A DNA stretch of 64,000 bases from Variovorax boronicumulans (GTDB taxonomy: Bacteria; Pseudomonadota; Gammaproteobacteria; Burkholderiales; Burkholderiaceae_C), in NCBI RefSeq assembly GCF_030812215.1, contig NZ_JAUSSG010000001.1, positions 1 through 64,000 on the forward strand, given 5' to 3'. The position numbers and the translations under genes are program-made. How positions within the stretch are numbered: position 1 is the stretch's first letter; each line of letters begins with the position of its first letter. Under the pieces are notes generated by a model. It saw only the letters and a program-made list of their open reading frames with translations. It was not told the origin of the DNA and ran no database searches. Positions 60,994-64,000 of the stretch are shown here, in pieces.

Positions 60994-63234
60994 TTAGCGG
61001 CGACGTGCAGATCGCACACCAACAACCGCAGTGACGATGCCGAGCACCTGCGTCAATCGCGCCGCATCAGCGATTTCCACAGTGAACGTCATCCACGCCG
61101 TGCCCTTCACCGACTGCGTCTGCACGCCGATCACATTCATCTTTTCTCGAGCGAACACATCGGAGATGTCGCGCAGCAGGCCCTGGCGGTCGGCCGCTTC
61201 GACAGCGACATCAACCGCATAGACCGGCGCATCGCCGCCCTTCTTCGTCGCGCCCCATTCGACATCGATCACGCGCTCGCCATCGCGCGCAGCCATCGTA
61301 CGGAAGTTGCTGCAATCGCTGCGGTGCACGCTGACGCCGTGGCCGCGCGTCACGAAGCCGCTGATGGCATCAGGCGGTGCGGGCTTGCAGCATTTGGCGA
61401 GCTGCGTCATCAGAGAAGAAACGCCCACCACGAGCACACCGCCCTTGCCGGACTTCTCGCTGCCGCGCGCCTTCTTGATCTGCACGCCATCGTCGGGGTT
61501 CGATGCCGGCTCCGGCGGGCGCAGCAGCGTCTCGATGTTGCGCAGCGAAAACTCGTCCTTGCCCACCACTTCGAACAAGTGGTCCGCCGACTTGAAGCCA
61601 AGCTGCGAAGCCAGGTCCTCGAGCCGCATGGCCGTCTTGCCTTCGCGCTGCAGCAGCTTCTCGACCGCCTCGCGTCCGCGCGCGACGGTCTCGTGCGTGA
61701 TCTGTGCGTTGAACCACGCGCGCACCTTGGCACGCGCGCGATGACTCGCCAGATAACCCAGTTCGGCATTGAGCCAATCGCGCGATGGGCCGCCTTCCTT
61801 GGCGGCGATGATCTCGACCGTCTGCCCATTCGACAGCGGCGTGTTGAGCGGAACCATCGCGCCATCGACGCGCGCACCGCGGCAGCGGTGGCCCAGCGTG
61901 GTGTGCACCGTATAGGCAAAGTCCACCGGCGTCGCGCCTTGGGGCAATTCGACGATGGCCGCATCGGGCGTCAGCACATAGATGCGGTCGTCGAACAGCC
62001 CCTGCCCCTGCAAGCCGCCCGAGAGATCGCGCTCCCAGGCCAGCAGCTGACGCAGCACGGCGATCTTCGCGTCGTACTCGCCGCTCGCCCAGACGCCCGC
62101 GTACCCCTTGTGCCCTGCTTCCTTGTAGGCCCAGTGCGCGGCCACGCCGTGTTCGGCATGGTCGTGCATTTCTTCAGTACGAATCTGGATCTCGATCGGC
62201 TTGCCCGGCTTGCCATCGACCAGTTCGCGCACCACGGTGTGCAGCGACTGGTAGCCATTCGGCTTGGGCCGTGCGATGTAGTCGTCGAACTCCTCGTCGA
62301 TCGGCTGGAAATGCGTGTGCACCCAGGCGAGTGCCGCATAGCAATCCTTCACGTCCGCCACCACCACGCGCAGCGCGAGGATGTCGAACACCTGCGCGAA
62401 GTCGAGCGACTTGCCTCGCATCTTCTTGACGATGCTGTAGATGTTCTTGGGCCGCCCCTGCACCGTGGCGTGAACACCCTCGGCCTGCAATTCGCGCTCG
62501 AGTTCCGAGCGCAATTGCTCGATGTGGCCTTCGCGCTCGATGCGCTTCTCGTCGAGCAGGCGCGCAATGAGCTTGTAGGTTTCAGGCTCGATGAAGCGGA
62601 ATGAAAGATCCTCGATCTCCCACTTCACCTGCCAGATGCCCAGCCGGTTGGCCAGCGGCGCGAACACCTGCAGCGACTCGCGCGCCACGCTCTCGGGCGC
62701 CGGCTGCTTGCTGGCCGCCGCATGGCGCAAGGTCTGGAGGCGCGAGGCGAGCCGCAGCATCACGACGCGCAGATCGCGCGAGAACGCCAGCAGCATCTTG
62801 CGCACGTTCTCGGTCTGCGCACCGGCGCCTTCGATGTGATGACCCTGCGACGCCGAGCGGGCCTGCTCCTGCACGCGTACCAGCTTGGTGGTCTCGACCG
62901 CGAGCGCCGCGAAGTTGTCGCCGAACACCTTGGCGATCACCTCCTGCGGCCGGTTCAGGTGTTGGCACGAATAGACAAGATAGCTCGCCGCCTGCATCGC
63001 CTCGGAGCCACCCATCTTCGCGACGATGGCGGCCACCGCGTCGGCATGCGCCAGCGTGTTCTCGCCGGTGTCGAGCTTTTCATCGGCGATCAGCGGCTCG
63101 GCAAATGCGCGGGCGCGCGCGAGCATGTTCTCGATCACCGGCGTGCGGTCGGCCGTTGCCGCGGACAACGGATAGTCGACCACGGCGGTATCGGACAGGG
63201 GTGCCGTCTGCAGGCTCGAGGACTCGCGCTTCAC
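60994..63234 (-). CDS. relA: GTP pyrophosphokinase RelA (synthetase, degenerate hydrolase)
   Basis: RelA makes (p)ppGpp on stalled ribosomes. The 746-residue protein keeps the full layout: a pseudo-hydrolase domain (~60-195) in which the HD pair is replaced (Y88-S89) and the following acidic pair is missing, so hydrolase activity is not expected; the synthetase domain with GRPKNIYSIVKKM and the monofunctional-type EFDD at 315-318; a TGS domain; and a C-terminal ACT domain (about 665-746). Synthetase-only RelA normally coexists with a separate SpoT, not in this window. The start at 63234 lies 14 bases after the hydrolase gene. Confidence 0.95.
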   Translation of the reverse strand: MKRESSSLQTAPLSDTAVVDYPLSAATADRTPVIENMLARARAFAEPLIADEKLDTGENTLAHADAVAAIVAKMGGSEAMQAASYLVYSCQHLNRPQEVIAKVFGDNFAALAVETTKLVRVQEQARSASQGHHIEGAGAQTENVRKMLLAFSRDLRVVMLRLASRLQTLRHAAASKQPAPESVARESLQVFAPLANRLGIWQVKWEIEDLSFRFIEPETYKLIARLLDEKRIEREGHIEQLRSELERELQAEGVHATVQGRPKNIYSIVKKMRGKSLDFAQVFDILALRVVVADVKDCYAALAWVHTHFQPIDEEFDDYIARPKPNGYQSLHTVVRELVDGKPGKPIEIQIRTEEMHDHAEHGVAAHWAYKEAGHKGYAGVWASGEYDAKIAVLRQLLAWERDLSGGLQGQGLFDDRIYVLTPDAAIVELPQGATPVDFAYTVHTTLGHRCRGARVDGAMVPLNTPLSNGQTVEIIAAKEGGPSRDWLNAELGYLASHRARAKVRAWFNAQITHETVARGREAVEKLLQREGKTAMRLEDLASQLGFKSADHLFEVVGKDEFSLRNIETLLRPPEPASNPDDGVQIKKARGSEKSGKGGVLVVGVSSLMTQLAKCCKPAPPDAISGFVTRGHGVSVHRSDCSNFRTMAARDGERVIDVEWGATKKGGDAPVYAVDVAVEAADRQGLLRDISDVFAREKMNVIGVQTQSVKGTAWMTFTVEIADAARLTQVLGIVTAVVGVRSARRR

Positions 63235-63248
63235 GCTGCTTCACCCCA

Positions 63249-64000
63249 TCAATCGAACAGAAAAGAAGTGACGACGGCGACCTGCGCGGGATCGATGAAG
63301 GTCGGCGCATGGCCCACCCCTTCGAACTCGACCAGCGCTGCCTTCGGTCCGCGCTGCGTCATGGCCTGTGCCGTCTCGCGCGAGAGCAAGTCCGAATCGG
63401 CACCGCGCGTCACCAGCGTGCGTGCGGTGATGGCGTCGTACAGGCTCCACATGATCGCACCGCCCTGCGCCGCCGCTTCGGGCGTGATGGCGCGCAGCGC
63501 CACGGCGATGGCCGGGTCGTAGTGCAGCAGCCACTGGCCATTGCCTGCGTCGTTGCCAGATTCGATCTTGGCGGCACCATCGGCCGTGCGCTGCGATGCA
63601 GGCACCACCATGTGCTGCGACAGCGCGAGCCACTGCTCGGGGGTGTGCGGGCCGAAGCTGGTGGAGATCGCCCACATCGCATCGGCCGCGTCCTTCACGC
63701 TGCCGTAGCGACCGCCCTGCCCCACGTACGCGGCGATGCGCTGCAGCGCGACCGGCTGGATCGTCGGGCCCACATCGTTCGCAATGAAGCGGCGCACCGG
63801 TCGCGCCAACGGCAACTCCTTGTGCCCCGCCAGCACGAAGCCGATCAGCCCGCCCATGCTGGTGCCGAAATAGTCGAGCGTGTCGATCGCCTGTTCGCGT
63901 TGCAGTTGGGCAATCAGCGCCACCATGTCGGCCGCGTAGACAGGCACTTGATAAAAGGCCGGATCGCGCAGCCAGTCGCTGCGCCCGCGCCCCGCGACGT
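63249..64000 (-). CDS. Alpha/beta-fold hydrolase (5' end beyond the window)
   Basis: A partial alpha/beta hydrolase. The nucleophile elbow is GTSMG in YFGTSMGGLIG, the acid is in TRGADSDLLS, and the histidine in GVGHAPTF near the C-terminus. The frame stays open to the right edge (VAGRGRSDWL, then a stretch typical of the region after the oxyanion strand), so at least 250 residues are seen and about 50 are missing. Substrate unknown; a homoserine-acetyltransferase or epoxide/haloalkane-type hydrolase cannot be told apart. It is directly upstream of relA. Confidence 0.85.
   Translation of the reverse strand, partial: VAGRGRSDWLRDPAFYQVPVYAADMVALIAQLQREQAIDTLDYFGTSMGGLIGFVLAGHKELPLARPVRRFIANDVGPTIQPVALQRIAAYVGQGGRYGSVKDAADAMWAISTSFGPHTPEQWLALSQHMVVPASQRTADGAAKIESGNDAGNGQWLLHYDPAIAVALRAITPEAAAQGGAIMWSLYDAITARTLVTRGADSDLLSRETAQAMTQRGPKAALVEFEGVGHAPTFIDPAQVAVVTSFLFD

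Overview
The window reads as a chromosomal contig end from a high-GC betaproteobacterium of the order Burkholderiales, most likely Comamonadaceae and Variovorax-like. This is inferred from the gene set and order (exbB-exbD-lpxK-ycaR-kdsB-adk; carA-carB-greA-DUF4149; the rpsB-to-rnhB envelope operon; PhaR; a Kdo hydroxylase family protein), from the codon usage, and from CTG-N10-CAG LexA operators. The genus is not proven here. Almost all of the DNA is ordinary core chromosome. I see no insertion sequence, prophage, integron or CRISPR array.

Layout. 1-1688: the N-terminal part of a type VI secretion ClpV/TssH ATPase running off the left edge. Its last ~155 bases, including a run of 28 C, look like a sequencing or assembly artefact at a contig end. 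2053-6871: icd, two small related exported proteins, a DUF192 protein, sodB and xseA. 7101-10928: exbB-exbD-lpxK-ycaR-kdsB-adk, a tightly overlapping plus-strand operon for envelope energisation and LPS precursor synthesis. 10958-15498: an asparaginase divergent from lexA (two LexA boxes between them), a small hypothetical, a 2-hydroxyacid dehydrogenase and an MFS exporter. 15643-21169: a fatty-acid or acyl-CoA degradation block (3-hydroxyacyl-CoA dehydrogenase, crotonase, Crp/Fnr regulator, ACAD11-like phosphotransferase, acyl-CoA dehydrogenase).

21254-26777 (minus): rlmE, ftsH, folP, glmM and a GNAT acetyltransferase, the conserved FtsH neighbourhood, with yhbY and a glycosyltransferase-like gene divergent from it. 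28145-34435 (minus): carA-carB-Kdo hydroxylase-greA-DUF4149. 34575-49869 (minus): the long housekeeping and envelope run rpsB-tsf-pyrH-frr-uppS-cdsA-dxr-rseP-bamA-skp-lpxD-fabZ-lpxA-lpxB-rnhB-rRNA methyltransferase. It couples translation factors to undecaprenyl phosphate, phospholipid, lipid A and outer-membrane protein assembly. 50081-55400: an amidase, a D-amino-acid dehydrogenase, a small membrane protein, the NAD(P)HX repair enzyme and an SDR. 55449-64000: rnr, two identical tRNA-Leu(CAG) genes, rimO, phaR, a small zinc-ribbon-like protein, tRNA-Val(GAC), relA and an alpha/beta hydrolase cut by the right edge.

Taken together, the window holds much of the cell's lipid A/LPS and outer-membrane biogenesis machinery. 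I did not find a convincing new multi-gene system. The observations most worth a second look are the start-codon anomalies of rnr and folP, the tandem LexA operators, the DnaA boxes ahead of exbB, the paired small exported proteins, the duplicated tRNA-Leu units with a conserved hairpin, and several unannotated small conserved-looking proteins.
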